64,000 nt of DNA from Catenuloplanes indicus (GTDB lineage Bacteria; Actinomycetota; Actinomycetes; Mycobacteriales; Micromonosporaceae): positions 7,794,501-7,858,500 of the forward strand of contig NZ_JAUSUZ010000001.1 of NCBI RefSeq assembly GCF_030813715.1. The letters run 5' to 3'. A program made the translations under genes and the position numbers. The notes under the pieces are model-generated. The model was given only the letters and a program-made list of their open reading frames with translations, was not told the origin of the DNA and made no database searches. The first letter of the stretch is position 1, and every line of letters starts with the position of its first letter. Of the stretch, positions 62,602 to 64,000 are shown piece after piece.

Positions 62602-64000
62602 TCCACTCGTGCACCGGGCGGTTCGTGTGCATGTGGTCGAGGTAGCGGCCGAGCATCTCGTGCAGCGCCCCGGTACGCGAGAGGTTGCCGCGCTCCTCCA
62701 GGTCACGGACCGTCTCGACCTGCCAGGTGGCGCCGTTCGCGGAGGCCAGGCAGCGCGCCTCGATCACGCCGAGCAGCCGGTCACGCTCGTCCGCGCGGAC
62801 ACCCCAGGCGTCCAGCCCCTGGTACGCCAGCGGCAGCAGCCGGCGCAGCACCAGCTCGGTGACCGGGAGCGTGCCCGCGTCCGGCCAGTAGACGGACGCG
62901 CCGATGCCGTGCCGGGACGCGGCGTGGAAGTTCTCCTCCGCGGCGCCGAACGACATCCGGGACCAGAGCGGGCGCTCCGACTCGGCCAGCGCGCGGACCA
63001 GCCCGAAGTAGAACGCGCCGTTCGCCAGCGTGTCGACCACGGTCGGGCCGGCCGGGAGCGTCCGGTTCTCCACGCGCAGGTGCGGCACGCCGTCCACGAT
63101 GTCGTACACCGGGCGGTTCCAGCGGTAGATGGTGCCGTTGTGCAGGCGCAGCTCGGGCAGCGACGGCGTCTCGCCGCGGGACAGCGTCTCGACCGGGTCG
63201 TCGTCCTCGCAGACCGGCAGCAGCGCGGGGAAGTACCGGACGTTCTCCTCGAACAGGTCGAACACCGAGGTGATCCACCGCTCGCCGAACCACACCCGCG
63301 GGCGTACCCCCTGGGCCTTGATCTCTTCCGATCTGGTGTCCGTGGCCTGCTCGAAGAGCGGGATCCGGGTCTCCCGCCACAGTTCCCGGCCGAGCAGGTA
63401 GGGGGAGTTGGCGCCGAGCGCGACCTGTACGCCCGCGATGCTCTGTGCCGCGTTCCAGTACGGGGCGAAGTCCTCCGGACTGACCTGCAGGTGGAACTGG
63501 GTGCTGGTGCAGGCGGCCTCCGGCACGACCGTGTCCGCGGTCAGCTCCAGCCGCTCCGCGCCGTCGATCCGGATGTCCAGGTCCTCGCCGCGGGCCGCGA
63601 AGATCTGCTCGTTGAGCAGCTGGTAGCGCGGGTTCACCGAGAGCGAGTCGAGCGTGAGGTGCTCCGGCCGCAGCGTGGGCAGGATGCCGATCATCGCCAT
63701 TCGCGCGCCGACCGCGCGGGCCTTGGTGTCGGCCTCGTTCAGGCTGTCCCGCAGGTGCTTCTCGAAGCCGGTGAGCCCGCCGTCGGAGAGCGCAAGCGGC
63801 GGTACGTTTATCTCGATGTTGAACTGGCCCAGCTCGGTCTGGAACGCCGGGTCCGCGATCGCGGCGAGCACGTCCGCGTTGCGCATGGCCGGGTCCGCCG
63901 CCGGGTCCACCAGGTTGAACTCGATCTCCAGCCCGGTCAGTGGCCGGTCCGCGTCGAAGCGGTGCTCGGCCAGCATCTCGGCCAGGACGTCCAAGCAGCG
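62591..64000 (-). CDS. Glutamate-cysteine ligase family 2 protein (5' end outside window)
   Basis: The open frame runs from the window edge to the TAG at 62591, giving the last ~469 residues. TGLEIEFNLVDPAADPAMRN, LGQFNIEINVPPLALSDGGL, STQFHLQVSPEDFAPYWNAA and GANSPYLLGRELWRETRIPL follow the GCS2 family, which makes gamma-glutamylcysteine or related gamma-glutamyl amides with ATP. Actinobacteria use mycothiol rather than glutathione, so the true product may differ. The sequence still reads protein-like at 64000 (CLDVLAEMLAEHRFDADRPL), so the start lies beyond the window. Confidence 0.88.
   Translation of the reverse strand, partial: RCLDVLAEMLAEHRFDADRPLTGLEIEFNLVDPAADPAMRNADVLAAIADPAFQTELGQFNIEINVPPLALSDGGLTGFEKHLRDSLNEADTKARAVGARMAMIGILPTLRPEHLTLDSLSVNPRYQLLNEQIFAARGEDLDIRIDGAERLELTADTVVPEAACTSTQFHLQVSPEDFAPYWNAAQSIAGVQVALGANSPYLLGRELWRETRIPLFEQATDTRSEEIKAQGVRPRVWFGERWITSVFDLFEENVRYFPALLPVCEDDDPVETLSRGETPSLPELRLHNGTIYRWNRPVYDIVDGVPHLRVENRTLPAGPTVVDTLANGAFYFGLVRALAESERPLWSRMSFGAAEENFHAASRHGIGASVYWPDAGTLPVTELVLRRLLPLAYQGLDAWGVRADERDRLLGVIEARCLASANGATWQVETVRDLEERGNLSRTGALHEMLGRYLDHMHTNRPVHEWSHP

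Noticed and set aside
1-64000. Prophage, integrated plasmid or insertion sequence
   Set aside because: No integrase, transposase, phage structural gene, tRNA-linked attachment site or plasmid gene was recognised anywhere in the window.

Overview
The window is very GC-rich, uses many GTG and a few TTG starts, and carries mostly short, densely packed, often overlapping genes. The gene content (GH64 glucanase, snapalysin, F420-type flavoprotein, HelD, ECF42 sigma factor, aerobic cobalamin genes, many leaderless genes) points to a filamentous actinomycete. Micromonosporaceae (an Actinoplanes- or Catenuloplanes-like organism) is my best guess; the family is inference, not proof. No rRNA, tRNA, CRISPR array, transposase or integrase was seen.

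Layout. 1-10.3 kb: end of a secreted glucanase, a YCII/ECF42 sigma pair, a TenA-like protein, SerA, an ECF sigma gene with a membrane partner, an LLM-class flavin oxidoreductase and a CubicO-type serine hydrolase. 10.3-11.2 kb: non-coding island with a long palindromic element. 11.2-24.4 kb: a TPR-GGDEF diguanylate cyclase, esterase, LysR/TDT transporter pair, acetyltransferases, a voltage-gated-type ion channel, a TerC protein behind a manganese-type riboswitch, and a MerR/HEAT operon with a perfect operator palindrome. 24.5-36.7 kb: repeat-rich membrane protein, alpha-oxoamine synthase, snapalysin, quinone oxidoreductase, diacylglycerol-kinase-like protein, Nudix enzyme, two overlapping histidine kinases without a response regulator, a DMT exporter/LysR pair and a three-gene membrane protein/HTH/dehydrogenase operon. 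36.7-41.5 kb: a large pseudokinase-transmembrane-LamG protein, a DUF6886 protein and two decayed genes (TetR and PNPOx-like).

41.5-60.6 kb is dominated by cobalamin (B12) synthesis: cobN behind a B12 riboswitch, then cobG-cobH-cobIJ, cobK on the opposite strand, cbiD, and about 7 kb further cobM-cobL. Together they cover much of the corrin-ring methylation and contraction and the cobalt insertion of the oxygen-dependent route, but CbiD stands where CobF would be expected. Between the two cob blocks lie a DUF6232 protein, a serine hydrolase, a DUF1992 protein, the RNA polymerase recycling ATPase HelD and secreted proteins. The window ends with a DMT transporter carrying an unusual repeat tail and the 3' part of a glutamate-cysteine ligase family gene.

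The most unusual signals are the two inverted copies of a palindromic element about 35 kb apart with similar flanking modules, the pseudokinase receptor with a 9-bp minisatellite, the ion channel with a DxDxDG calcium-loop-like tail, hairpins that mask ribosome binding sites, and very recent-looking in-frame repeat expansions in several genes.
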